Assembly: GCA_000497125.2 (NCBI GenBank)
Contig: CM035316.1
Span: forward strand, 1,006,001 to 1,070,000
Origin: Spironucleus salmonicida
Taxonomy: Eukaryota; Fornicata; Diplomonadida; Hexamitidae
Direction of reading: 5' to 3'
Length of the DNA stretch: 64,000 nt
Every line of letters begins with the position of its first letter. Position 1 is the first letter of the stretch. Below, piece after piece: positions 1 through 10,536 of this stretch. A program made the position numbers and the translations under genes. The notes under the pieces were generated by a model. That model worked only from the letters and a program-made list of their open reading frames with translations, did no database searches and was not told where the DNA came from.

Positions 1-78
1 AACTTTTGAAATTGAATTTGGTTTTCCACTCCTTTTTGTATACTTTAGTTTTTCAGTTTCTCGATTTCGGCCTAAAAT

Positions 79-312
79 TCATTTTTGGCGATGCGAATTT
101 CTGCAGTTTGCAGTTTTGCGTCGCTGGCTTTCTAGGCCGAAAATTCGCTTTATTTTGTCGTTCAGTTTCTGCGTTAAAAGAATAGTGTTTTCGTGGTTCG
201 GGTTGATATAAGGGTTAGTCGTGTTTTTCAGCTGTACGATAAGCGCTGATGCGGTGGTAATAGTGGGCTTAAGTGATAACTGGTTTAGTTGCAAATCAGA
301 AAATTCTGGCAT
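79..312 (-). CDS. Hypothetical protein, 77 aa
   Basis: An ATG-to-TGA frame of 77 codons with fairly balanced base composition compared with the AT-rich DNA upstream of its start. The protein is polar and ends in a basic stretch (RRKTANCRNSHRQK). No signal peptide, membrane segment or family motif is visible. It could be a real small gene or the end of one that has lost part of itself. A shorter plus-strand frame overlaps it (about 91-255), so the strand is not fully certain. Confidence 0.45.
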   Translation of the reverse strand: MPEFSDLQLNQLSLKPTITTASALIVQLKNTTNPYINPNHENTILLTQKLNDKIKRIFGLESQRRKTANCRNSHRQK

Positions 313-400
313 TTTCCAAAAATATGTATTATAATATATAATAATGTTATAGAATTTTTGATAATACTTTATATACCAATAATAAATCTACATTTCTCGA

Positions 401-1072
401 ATGGACTATTCGCAAGAGTTGTAGAAGCTGTACCCTGAGCTAGAGATTTAGAATGGTATTCTATACATGACATATTTGATCAAAAATGGAGCATAACCAC
501 CTAAAAGATTTATCTTTGACACTTCATTATTATCTAGTGAAAAAGTAGTATAGATGAATCTGCGAGCAGTTGTAAAGACTGTAGAATTAGTATTAAACTA
601 GCAGCTAGAATAACTTAATGTTAAGGAGCCAGACTTCAATAAATTCTCATTTGCTGTTTTATAGACCGGTTCGTTTTTATAAACAAAAGACGAATAGATT
701 TCAGCTTAGATATCCGAAAAACTAAATGAAGTAGCGAAAATAGAGTTCGCAGTTTAACAAAAATAAGTATTGAAGACAGTAGATTAGGAAAATCTTCTGC
801 ACGAAGAAGAAAAAGTAGAAACATAAAAGTTAGTATAAAAGCCATCTAAAGATTACAATTAATGGGATAAAACTGATCTAATTAGTTACATTACCATGTT
901 AGAGTCAACTAATTTAGAATTGAGCGAATAATTGAAATAAAAATCATAAGAGTCAGAAAATCATTAGAATAAATTAAATGCATTGTTAGAGGTTAGAAGA
1001 AGAGAAAACTTCGTCCCTGATATTACTAAAAAAGGTGAAGGAGAAAAAAGAAAATTTTTGTTTTGGCTCTGA
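401..1072 (+). CDS. Coiled-coil protein, 223 aa
   Basis: Read with TAA/TAG as glutamine this is an open frame of 224 codons from ATG at 401 to TGA at 1070-1072. A standard-code reading would break it at more than twenty TAR codons. The N-terminal 60 residues are mixed (QNGILYMTYLIKNGAQPP). The rest is rich in Glu, Lys, Gln and Leu with heptad-like spacing, most clearly around residues 105-145 and 165-200, so a coiled coil is expected. No catalytic motif is visible. The next gene is downstream on the same strand at 1361. The function is unknown; a cytoskeletal role is a guess from the coiled coil only. Confidence 0.75.
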
Positions 1073-1360
1073 ACATTATTTCCATTTATTATTTATATTC
1101 TATTTATATTCACTTAAAATAAAGTTGTTAAAATGTAATAATAATTCTGTTCAACCAAAGATTTTTAAAAGTGTGTTTTTCCACACCAAGGCACCCAATA
1201 AAATATTTTCCCTGATTCTGATGACGATACTGTGTTAATTAAAAATATTTAGCCTGTGCAACTTGAAGACTACTTGATTTTATCATAATAAATGAAAATA
1301 ACACTAAAGTAACGAGTTTCAGTTCCACAACAGATATAAAATAAAGAATATAATAAAAAT

Positions 1361-1594
1361 ATGCTAAAATGCTCATTCTAACCTCGAATTTTTCACAACA
1401 ATCCCGAGAAGCTCTTAGACGCTAGGTATATAACCACTGGTACAATTTACGATGAAAATTCATATAAGAGGTACTTGAAACTGCAATTACAGGTTGAAAA
1501 GCAATAAAAAAATGCCATATATGAACAAGATTTCGAAAGCTGTTAATTCAAGAAACTAGCTAAGATCAAGCGGAAATTGATTAAGCATAAGTGA
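1361..1594 (+). CDS. Small basic hypothetical protein, 77 aa
   Basis: ATG at 1361, TGA at 1592-1594, with three TAA codons read as Gln. The protein begins MLKCSFQPRIFHNNPEKLL and ends in a very basic helix (KKLAKIKRKLIKHK). The FxPRI start resembles the short FxPxI motifs in the larger protein at 17724-19028, but I cannot say they are related. It converges on the next gene with only 11 bp between the two stop codons, which is typical of this compact genome. Confidence 0.6.
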
Positions 1595-1605
1595 TGTAAC
1601 TAATA

Positions 1606-1923
1606 TCATTCTTCTAAATCGTCGTAAAAGTCAATTTATGACATCAGACTTAAAATAGGCTAAAAACTCATCCGGCTGTCCTTCTAAAATTTCATTGAAG
1701 AAGATAACTGTCCAGAAAATAACTCCATAGACTTTATCGAGGCTGAAAGTGTCAGATTCGAATAAACTGGAGATAGCTCCACAAGGTCTAGGTGATCAAT
1801 AAGATCCTCGCTGAACAAGTTTATTTTTTCAGTTTATAAATGTGTAAGACCTGTTTTTCTCTTTTTCAGCATCATAACCGGTACTTCAGGTATTGATTTT
1901 ATCTGTTAACTACCACACCCCAT
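1606..1923 (-). CDS. Small protein with MGCG acylation-type N-terminus, 105 aa
   Basis: The frame runs from ATG at 1921-1923 to TGA at 1606-1608, with TAR codons read as Gln. The protein starts MGCGSQQIKS, the classical pattern for N-myristoylation of Gly2 plus palmitoylation of Cys3, which would place it on a membrane. The rest is Ser/Leu-rich with an acidic end (DFYDDLEE). A second gene in this window (17388) also starts MGCG, and 53727 starts MGTC. Membrane attachment is inferred from the motif; the molecular job is unknown. Confidence 0.65.
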
Positions 1924-2824
1924 TTTATAAAAATAAAAGGGGATTATTATCTATATAATAAATAATTAAAATATGCGTTTACACAGTAAATGTAGATAAA
2001 TACATCAGATGTAATAAAAATATTCAGTAAAAATAATTGTGAATAACATGGATTATACCATTAATATAATACTTTTGAATAATTAAACGACTGTAGAGTT
2101 ATTTAGATAAAACTATCGATTATATTTTATGTCTCACTAATCAAAAATTTAGTATGTTTACGCTCAATATCTGAGAATAAATTACTACAGTTCTTATGCA
2201 AATGTATCCTTATCATCAAATGCGTAAATTTTATTATGTATAAAATTCACCAATTCTCTAATCCATTGATATGAAACTAACATACAAATAGGAATCTACA
2301 CTATCATTAATGAACAAATTAACGTAAAGAATGTAAGTTTTCTGAGGTTAAACTTACAATTATTATAGAAAACTAAACAAAAATTCGAGCATATTAATCT
2401 TTAATGGACAAATTTACTGTGTAATTTACCTGTGTCTTAAATTTATCAGGAAATTGGTAATAAATTTGTCAAATTAACTAAATTTCAAATTATATGATTA
2501 TTTTTCTTAAAAATTATTATAGAATAAACTGCATAGCTATAAGTTTACTAATCATTTACTAGATGAGAATTTTAAAATTTATTTCTAAAACACGACAGAT
2601 CGCATATTAACATACAATTAGTAAATTAGCTTACCTATATTTAATTACTTAACTAAGAAATATCAGCTTTTATTTCTAAATAACTAGTTAAATGATCTCC
2701 TTAAATAATTCTACCTAGCTGTTAAATAGAAATTTTTAATCGTTTAAAGACAATCTTTACCAATATTATATTAATTTACCAAACTTAACCCAAAATATCA
2801 TACTCAATCACTCAAGCACCGACA
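1924..2824. other. AT-rich intergenic stretch
   Basis: About 900 bp of very AT-rich DNA between the start of the MGCG gene and the end of the papain-fold gene. I find no frame with coding character, RNA gene or repeat that I can support. Confidence 0.5.
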
Positions 2825-3397
2825 TCATATCTAAAAAACTGGCCTAATATCAGTAAGGGGATCAAACAGCTAGTCCTCGTCTTTAATTCTTGTGCCATAA
2901 TACATCCGTGCCTTACTGCACACTTTCAGCTGTGCCAGGACGTTTTCTGCTACATAATGACAATTGTTTCCGGATAGCGTGTAGTCGCCCTGGCGTTGGC
3001 TAATTGAAGCAAATTTCTAGGCCACATACTGTACATTGTACGATACAACGGGAACCTGGTAGGTTTCAGTGTAGAGCCATTTGAAGTTCCCGTAGCTCCA
3101 CGATGTTTTCCCGCGTTTATTCCACTCACCCGTGACATGATGCACCATTATGGGCTGTTTTTCGCAAAATTCAACGTAGTATGCTAATCCACGCGTTGTT
3201 TCCAAAATTAATCCTGTGTGCGATATGAGACACGTTTGAAACGGAATCGCCTAGATACGACGTGTGGTTTGCGTGATCTTAGTGACAAGGCCAGAACAGA
3301 ACTGATCTAGAGTGCAGAACTCTGCATTATTTTTGCTACCCTGCAGCTTTTGCTCCGACTACTAAATCAATTCTAAGATTGATTCAGGTTTATCCAT
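2825..3397 (-). CDS. Permuted papain-fold (NlpC/P60, LRAT or PPPDE-like) protein, 190 aa
   Basis: The frame runs from ATG at 3395-3397 to TGA at 2825-2827, with five TAR codons as Gln. What is visible: a His in SHTGLILE (His60) followed by a strand-rich stretch, and a Cys in GNNCHYVAEN (Cys146) near the start of a helix. His first and then an NC-H motif is the order of the circularly permuted NlpC/P60 superfamily, whose members act as thiol peptidases, amidases or lipid acyltransferases. There is no signal peptide, so a cytosolic enzyme is likely. The substrate cannot be told from sequence. The frame could extend upstream through the TA repeat, but the ATG at 3397 just inside normal-looking coding DNA is the better start. 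Confidence 0.6.
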
Positions 3398-3414
3398 TTT
3401 ATATATATCATTAT

Positions 3415-3442
<28 letters not shown>
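3415..3442. repeat. (TA)n simple repeat
   Basis: A near-pure run of TA dinucleotides about 20 bp upstream of the start of the papain-fold gene. Because it lies in the likely promoter region its length may vary between strains. Confidence 0.85.
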
Positions 3443-3445
<3 letters not shown>

Positions 3446-3572
3446 AAATAAATTATTATTCAATTGCAACTTGAGAATAATTTTATAATAATTATAGATG
3501 AGCAATTTAGAATTAATAGCTTTTGCTTCTTTACTAATCTCTACAAAACTATCAGGATGATTTCTAATTCTT

Positions 3573-3767
3573 TCACTACAAATATCCAATTGTTCCGCGT
3601 GTTCGGCAACCCTAGTATGATTCCTTTTTGTAGGACCTGATCTCTGCGTGCTTCTCAGCTATCAGGTCCATAAGGCTGAAACTCCTTTGCTGCTGTTACT
3701 TGACTGCTTTTGTTTCGCTTTTTTGAGATGGAAAATCGAATGTCCGTAATATTAGTTAGGCGGTCAT
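3573..3767 (-). CDS. Small basic hypothetical protein, 64 aa
   Basis: ATG at 3765-3767 to TGA at 3573-3575, with three TAA/TAG codons plus one TAG just before the stop, all read as Gln. The protein (MTAQLILRTFDFPSQK...) holds a Gln run and a charged helix (DLIAEKHAEIRSYKKE) and is basic overall. Base composition is coding-like compared with the flanks. No family is recognised. It lies upstream of the papain-fold gene on the same strand, about 175 bp away. Confidence 0.5.
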
Positions 3768-4127
3768 TTCTGAAGAGAGTGAATTACTTTATTTACCTAT
3801 AAAATATAAGTTTGGCTAGTTTCTGAAATAGGATACAGGTTTACAATACATTGTGATTTATATATACAAATATTAATGTCTCGATATACAGGTTAAACCT
3901 CCCTTTTAAATAATTAATTCTTATATATAAAATTAGTTTTTAGTTTTACATGTATTTTTATATAATGATATAATAATCTAATTTTACTCTTTTAAAATTC
4001 ACCGTAGAATTTTATTCATATTATACCTTATATATACTTAATAGAACTTTTCCATCCATATATTATAATTCATATAATTATTATATATTTTAATACAAAA
4101 TATTCTTTCAAATCCACAGCGCAGTTC
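3768..4127. other. AT-rich intergenic stretch
   Basis: About 360 bp, mostly A and T. No feature seen. Confidence 0.5.
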
Positions 4128-4901
4128 TCACGTGACCTTCTTCCCCACCTCCCTCTCCCTCTCCCTCCCACTAACACTCTCCCTCCCACTAACACTCCCA
4201 CTCCCACTAACCTCCACATTTGTCGTGGAGCTCGCAATGCGGTTCTCGCTGAGCTGGAGCGAGTAGATGATCTTGAGCGAGTGGGGCCCCAGGACGCTCG
4301 GATCCGCGTAGATCTCCTCGACTTTGCGCTGCGTGCAGTCGCGCAGCGCGCGCCGGTGGGCGTCGATGAGCTCCAAAAGCGCCGTTTTGTAGGCCGCGAA
4401 GGCCGCGAAAATGCGCGTCCGCGCCGCCGCCAGCAGCTCGTCCGCGCGCAGTTCGTACGTCTTGGCCGTCAGGAACAGCGCCGCGAGCCGCGCCCGCGCC
4501 GTGAAAAGGCGGTCCTGCAGCGCGATCGAGAGCTCCTGGAACTGGAAAAGGCCGCCGCTCGAACGGGTCAGTTCGGGCAGCTCAGCGTAGTTCTCGACGG
4601 TTTTGAGACTCGCAATTTCAGAATTTAATTGGTCGCGGACGGACTCGAACTGTCGCTCGTAGATGGTTGTAAAATCACCGATTGATGCCACCTACCGGTC
4701 TACCAATTCCTTTAGTTAAGAAAAGGTAGTAGAAATGGTCTTATGAGTATGTGGGGGGAAAGTGCGGCGTGCACGGATGGGGTGGCCTTGGAGATGTGCT
4801 ATATTGCATGAGGTCTTGATTAAGGTTATTTGGAGTTCTTTGAGCGCCTGGGCGCGTTTTGGAAAGTTTTAGACGAGCTGGATTAATTGCTTTGCCTCCA
4901 T
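4128..4901 (-). CDS. Helical coiled-coil protein, 257 aa
   Basis: From ATG at 4899-4901 to TGA at 4128-4130; three internal TAA/TAG are Gln. Under the standard code only the last 187 codons would be seen. The N-terminal third is mixed. Residues about 75-220 are long Ala/Leu/Glu/Arg helices that look like a helical bundle or coiled coil. The C-terminal 35 residues are a low-complexity Ser-Gly-Arg-Glu repeat made by a CCCTCC/CACTAA repeat in the DNA. GC content rises sharply in the 3' two thirds of the gene, one of several within-gene composition shifts here. No family is recognised. Confidence 0.75.
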
Positions 4902-4934
4902 TGTAAGGGTTGGGTACGGCTTCGTAGGAAAATG

Positions 4935-5005
4935 TGCCGAAACCGAGAATTGAACTCAGACCAGTCGGACCACAACCGACTGTACTACCATTATACTATT
5001 TCAGC
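4935..5005 (-). tRNA. tRNA-His (GTG)
   Basis: On the minus strand the sequence folds as a full cloverleaf: 7-bp acceptor (GCTGAAA with TTTCGGC, one G-T pair), 4-bp D stem with an AATGGTA loop, a perfect 5-bp anticodon stem around loop TTGTGGT, and a T arm with loop TTCAATT. Loop positions 34-36 are GTG, which reads His codons. No intron. It sits just upstream of the coiled-coil gene on the same strand. Confidence 0.9.
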
Positions 5006-5389
5006 TTGTTAAAAACAAGCATGTTTAAATATACTAGAAAAGTAGTGTTAATGATAAGTTGAGAATTACGTAATTTAATATAGTTATTCTGTTTAAGTGT
5101 TTTCAAAGTATTCAATTTATATATATTTTTCATCTGAAATAAGGGAAAATATAGTTTAATCATTACAATACTAATTAAATTCGAAGTTGAGTGTTAGTAT
5201 AATTTATATTTGCAAAATACCATTTCTAAGGTTAGTTAAATTAGAAACTACATCTATATAGTATAACTAGTAGTTAAATATTATATAAATTATACTTTAT
5301 TTAATCACTCTACAATATTGTTTTTATTGTTGTTTATTTTTGTTTTATAGTAATTATAACGATATTTCTATCCTTGATAAAACTGAAAT
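5006..5389. other. AT-rich intergenic stretch
   Basis: About 380 bp between tRNA-His and the next plus-strand gene. Nothing recognised. Confidence 0.5.
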
Positions 5390-5776
5390 ATGTCTGAAGA
5401 TAAATTTATTCGCCATGTAACAAGAGTTTTAAAGAAACAAGCCAGATGTGAGTAATATTAACTACCTGAATAGTTAGTATAGGCAATCAATTCTTTGCCT
5501 TCCGATGAAAGGTTAATTCTATTTTCTCAACTTAAGCAGAAATTTAAAAGTCCTGAGTCAAAAATAATGAATTATTCATTTTAACTGAAATACAGTAGTG
5601 ATATTTAGAATAAATCAAAAATTCGTGAAGCTGTATAGAGTCTTTACTTGAAAAAGAAGTCAGTAGACGAAATAAAAATAATTATTTGGAATGAATTTGG
5701 TCAACCAAATATATTTAAAGGAATTTTGAACAAATTTATCTGGAATGTAATCTAAACGTTAGAGAGTGTCTAGTGA
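5390..5776 (+). CDS. Hypothetical helical protein, 128 aa
   Basis: ATG at 5390-5392, TGA at 5774-5776, with ten TAR codons as Gln. The protein is basic and helical, with a central LPSDERLILFSQLKQKF stretch and no Cys/His metal pattern. It looks like a small structured domain rather than disordered protein. No family is recognised. It converges on DDOST with 12 bp between stop codons. Confidence 0.65.
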
Positions 5777-5788
5777 GCATAAATAATA

Positions 5789-7132
5789 TCATTCTTGCTT
5801 GTCATCTTCACCTTAAAGGATGAGACCAGCAATAATTGCTAAAACAGCATTTAAAAATAAGCAGATACTCCAAACACTATTAAATATATCAAATTTTCTA
5901 GTTTCAACTCTATCAACATGAGCATGGACTCTTTAAACTAAATTAACTCTATTAAATCCATCGATATCAAGATCAACTGACACTGAGTAAGAGCGAGAAA
6001 AATCAGGGACCATTAGTGCATAAAGTGTTCCGTTTTAAATTTAAACAAAATTAACAGCAAATTAAGATTAAATAAATAATTCTTCTGCCTATAAATGTAC
6101 ATACTTATATGACTAATTTAACACTTAACGTATACAAAAATCATAATTATTTTTGAAACTTGAAATTTATTTTTTCATAACAGATGTATGATTTGAATTA
6201 TTAAGAGTCAAAAACCCTAAAGTTTAAACCATTTAATCAAATGAATCATATGCTTCAAATATTTTAGCTCTCCAGACTTTCCCCTATAGTTCTTAAACAT
6301 TAAGTTTAATGAGAACTAAATTACCCTCTCTTACTTTGTTGTTAGAAGGAATAGACAAATCTAAACGTTTAATACAAGCTTGAGTACTTAAAGACTCATG
6401 TGACCAATCTAAAACTCTTACAAGATTTTTACGCATAGAAAACCAAGATATAATATCATAAGTAAATGGTATATTTTAATTAGCGTTAATAAAAATCTCC
6501 GAGGTACCAATATAAACAACTCTAGCATTATTTTAAATTCCCCTGAATGCTCCACACATTACTTAGTTTGATGATTCATAAATATTAAAAAGTTTTTAGT
6601 TAGGGTTCTTAAAATTTTAAGTTATTGTACGATAAGATGTAACTGGAGTAATATTATATTGCGTAATCACATTCTATGTAAAAATAGGAATGTTAGCTTA
6701 TAACTTGTTTTATTTTAAACCTAATTTATTTAACAAGAATTTAATTTCTGATGAAGAAGCAATAAGTAATGATGCACCTGGATAAGGTTCAAACTATTTA
6801 CCAAAAATTCCCTTCTTTTCAGTAAAAAATAAGGTCTCTTTTTCAAAATTAGAGGAACGAGAAAAATCAGGATCATCTTATCCATCAACAAAACGTGCTA
6901 TTTGTTCTTATTACTGTCTATTCAAATAAGAGGCATCTCCTAAAATAATAATATGGGAAAACTGTGGTGCACCTTCATTAAAAAATTATGGTAGGACTAC
7001 TCCTTCTAACATTTAGATTTTAGTGATATTCATTTCTGTTCCACTTAAAATTTAGCTAAAATCCTCAATGTCTTCCCCATTATGTAACAATAAAACCGAA
7101 TTAGGCAAATATGCTGACAAAGCAAATAACAT
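5789..7132 (-). CDS. DDOST: Oligosaccharyltransferase 48-kDa subunit (OST48/DDOST/WBP1), 447 aa
   Basis: The frame runs from ATG at 7130-7132 to TGA at 5789-5791 and reaches 447 residues, close to human DDOST (456), only with TAR as Gln. Family landmarks are visible in order. There is a short signal peptide followed by NSVLLLHNGEDIEDF. An ARFVDGQDD segment and the LLIASSSEI segment correspond to the family's FIDGGGSVLVAAS region. NNARVVYIGTSEIFI matches the conserved NARVIFSGSLDFF motif. A W-F...LVRVLDWSHES segment follows. A lumenal beta domain comes next, then one C-terminal membrane segment (about residues 415-437) and a short acidic tail. In other eukaryotes this subunit works with STT3 in the ER to transfer lipid-linked glycans to asparagines. 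The upstream ATG at about 7153 is in another frame and was not used. Confidence 0.85.
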
Positions 7133-7252
7133 ATTGAGGAGTGGGATCAAATAGATACATTACTATTATATAATATACAATAAGAGAAAAATATCTCATA
7201 TTCTTTATACAAAGTATTAATTAATGCTCCAAATAAAATTAAACACTATCTA

Positions 7253-7453
7253 TCAGTCTTTAAGACGACCACAAAAATCGGATTTAAACTTTTTGATCCT
7301 ACTATTAACATTTTTTGTTTTAAAATCTTCGAATACCATACTCTCAAAATCATTCAGAGGAACTACTTTCCGTATTGTATTTTAATTACTTAAAATTGGA
7401 CGTATTGACTTTAATTTTTGCTCCTCTTATTCGAGAGTTTCTGAAGTAACCAT
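7253..7453 (-). CDS. Small basic hypothetical protein, 66 aa
   Basis: ATG at 7451-7453 to TGA at 7253-7255, with two TAA codons as Gln. It starts MVTSETLEQEEQKLKSIRP and ends in a Lys/Asp-rich helix. It lies about 120 bp upstream of DDOST on the same strand. The composition is coding-like but the gene is short, so I am only moderately sure. Confidence 0.5.
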
Positions 7454-8694
7454 ATTCACTAATTTTGATTGCTTTGTTTATTAAAAATGTGTAGTTGATG
7501 ATTTTCTTAGTTTATTATTATATTACAAAGAGGAACAGAGTTACTTTGAAGATGGTTATGACTATGGACGTGTTGGAGAATGAAAACGTGGCTTGTACAT
7601 TTTTAATTATTTGTAAAAAGGAAATTAATAGGAATTTATACTATAATATTATATTGTTTTTGTTTTATAGTAACTTAGTAAATCATATAATTTTTTAATA
7701 AGTTTCAGTTTAGCGCTAAGTATACACTTACAGTTTAAAAAACAAATTTAAAACTTCTTTAAGAAAATACGTAACATTTTAATGATTTTATTTTTATAGG
7801 ATGATGGATTTAGTTGGAAAAGTTAGTTTATGACATCTTAATTTTTACTATTTGTAAAATTTGTTTTTATACCTTTAATCTAAAATTAGTTATTGAAAAC
7901 AAAATTAAAACGACATTAAATGAGAAAATAGATTTATTTAACAATTTCATTAATAAAAGTTTACTAAATTATAACAGTTATAATATGATATTCCTTTAAT
8001 AGTAACATTTCGAAGTTATTGCAACTAACCAATAATAAATTATAATAATTAAAAATCATATATAGTTACTATATATTATGCTTTAACAAAGAAGATTGCG
8101 TTTCTGAAAAAGTTACTTATTCTAAGAATAAAGTACATCCTTTATTTGGAAATCTTTATATTTTAAATCCTTGTGGATTTATTTCTCTGGTACTCCATAT
8201 TAATAAGTAGTTAATTTATTAAAAAATATATCTTTTAATAATATAAAACTTAAGTATACATATACATAATTAAATTTTTATATTCGTTTTAAATTAACAT
8301 TAAAACATATGTATTTTATTATAGTAAATATCACTACGCTATTATTTTAATATATAACTATAAGTTACATAGGGTTTATCACCTCTTACTATAAAACAAA
8401 TATTCACAGTAATTGTTTGATATGTAGTTTGATCTTTTTAATTTAATAATTACTAATAGTGGTATATAAATTTTATCTCAATATATTATTATAATACTAT
8501 ATCCTAATTTATACATCTATTTTTCTTTTTGAACAGTGAATATTTAGTACTATCATATATATAAATGGTGTATAATCAAATAATCATGAAATAAATACAC
8601 GAGTATTAAAATTTAGATACACTGTAAAAAATAATTTAACTACTATCTAATTAAGCGTTAATATGCGTCACATGATTTAACTATCATTTTACAA
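7454..8694. other. AT-rich intergenic stretch
   Basis: About 1.2 kb, more than 75 percent A+T by eye. Short plus-strand frames at 7495-7698 and 7814-7999 are lysine, asparagine and isoleucine-rich translations expected of AT-rich DNA. I do not support any gene here. The composition jumps to GC-rich within a few bases of the ATG at 8695. Confidence 0.5.
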
Positions 8695-10323
8695 ATGCAG
8701 CTGGTCGTGGCAACGCTGACGACGGAGTTCATCTACACGAAGTACCAGACCAACCTCACGAACTGCTACTCCACGCAGACCACCATACTCTACAACCGGA
8801 ACATCAACCGCATCGTGGTCACCCTCGCCTCCGAGAACAACACGCAGTGCGCCGTCTTCCCGCAGGGCGTCGAGGCGCAGCTGGCCTTCCAGAAGTCTGG
8901 TATCCCCATCCAGCGCATCCAGGTCGCGAACTTCTCCTACGCCAACACCACGGAGCTCGTGTTCGAGGGCGTCCCGGACATCGCCTCCGAGGAGTTCGTG
9001 GTGCTCAACGTGTACTCCTACGGCTACATCACGGAGCGCAGCATCTTCATCTTCCAGGAGCAGAAGTCCTCGCTCACGCAGTGCTTCGAGCCCTCCTCCA
9101 CCGTGAACATCCACGAGACCAAGCTCATCGTCACCATGCACTCCACCAAGCTCTGCACCAACCAGTTTGACACGATAACGGATGGGGCAACGCCGCCTGT
9201 AACTATCGGGGAGCTGACCTCGGCGACGCTGAACGTCCAGGGGTCTATCTTCAGCCTAGAAGTCAAAACCTTCCAAGACGATTACAAGAAAGGTGAGAAG
9301 CTGACCCTGGAAGTAACCCTCACCGGACCCCAATCCGAGCAGCTGCTGCTGATTGTCGCCCCCAACGCCACCGTGACCTTCGAGTCGCTCCAGGGCGGCG
9401 CGGTCGTCACGTTCGACCACAACATCGGCGAGGTCACCAGCACGGGGATCGTAGTTGGCGACGACACCTTCTGGAACCCCGCGCAGAAGCCGCAGCTGGG
9501 CCTGTTTTAGGGCATCTACATGCTCAGAATGTAGTATAGTCCGAACATTGCGAACCTCTAAACGGACATCGAAAAACTCAAATTCGACAACATTATGTAC
9601 AGAATCACAGGATTATCCCCAAATTCGAGGAATGCGTAATAAATTACTATACAGACGACAGTTTTCGACGAAAATCTCCGTTTCATCGCCTTTGCGTGCA
9701 ATCAAGGCCGCAAACTAGAAAGATAGCTTTGTATGGACTTCTACAACGTCGCCAGCACCCCAGGTATATCAACTTCGCTCTATCTCGATATTATCTTCCA
9801 GCTCGGATCGCAGTACGTCCACATCGAGAAATAGAACGTGGAGATTTAAGTCAAACAGATTTCTGCATCAGTCGTGAGCGTAGGGCATAAAGAAGCCTAC
9901 ATTTAGGTTATGTCAAAAAGCCACTTCCCGATTCCACCGAATTCGATGCTAAAGGTGAAATTCACCGTTTTGTAAAATTCGAATTCAGCTCCCTTTGAGG
10001 ATCCAGCTCTAACATTTGAAGTCAGTCAAGCTGTAAGCACTATTCTAGCTCCGATCCGTTTTGCCTGCAACGAAAAGTGCATGACGCTGATGAGTAGAGT
10101 CCAGAGCTACGACGACGCGTTTTACCAGCTGGAGCTTAGCTTGCTACCTGGGGTAATCTTTGGAGACCTCATTTTCGAGGACGACTACAGGGTAGTTTAG
10201 GGCGTTGTGATGGGCATTTCTCTACTGGTAATAGCCATCCTGATCGTAACCAGCATCATAGGGATCGTTTTGCTCATGAAGCAGATGAAGAAGCAGAGCA
10301 AGAGGAAGGCCAAGAAGCTGTGA
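8695..10323 (+). CDS. Family A type I membrane protein, copy 1, 542 aa
   Basis: ATG at 8695, TGA at 10321-10323, 543 codons with TAR as Gln. The long N-terminal region is beta-rich with few cysteines and several N-glycosylation sequons (NLTN, NNTQ, NFSY, NATV). Near the C-terminus there is one membrane segment (about residues 504-527, GVVMGISLLVIAILIV) followed by a basic tail (MKQMKKQSKRKAKKL). This is the layout of a surface or endomembrane type I protein. The signal peptide is weak and short. The first 750 bp and last 140 bp are almost identical to copy 2, but the central 600 bp has drifted towards AT-rich codons. I do not recognise the family. Confidence 0.85.
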
Positions 10324-10536
10324 TACTATTTTTTCAATAAATTTATTTTCATATATTTTAGGAAGGGTGTGAAATATTATTGATAGTTGATACACTTAAT
10401 TAATACATCTATATTAATGTAAAAACAAAAAACATATAATACGTCAAAAAATAACAATTAATTCCATTACTAAACATAAGATATATTTTTATTTATTAAT
10501 ATTATTCAAATAAAATACATCAAACCAAATTTATAA

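Noticed and set aside
8689-9141. 150-aa antisense frames in every family A copy
   Set aside because: His/Leu/Gly/Arg-rich shadows caused by extreme GC third positions of the true frame.
8695-10323. Family A as the HAP2/GCS1 gamete fusogen
   Set aside because: Length and type I layout fit, but the conserved cysteine-rich HAP2 domain is not visible and cysteines are few.
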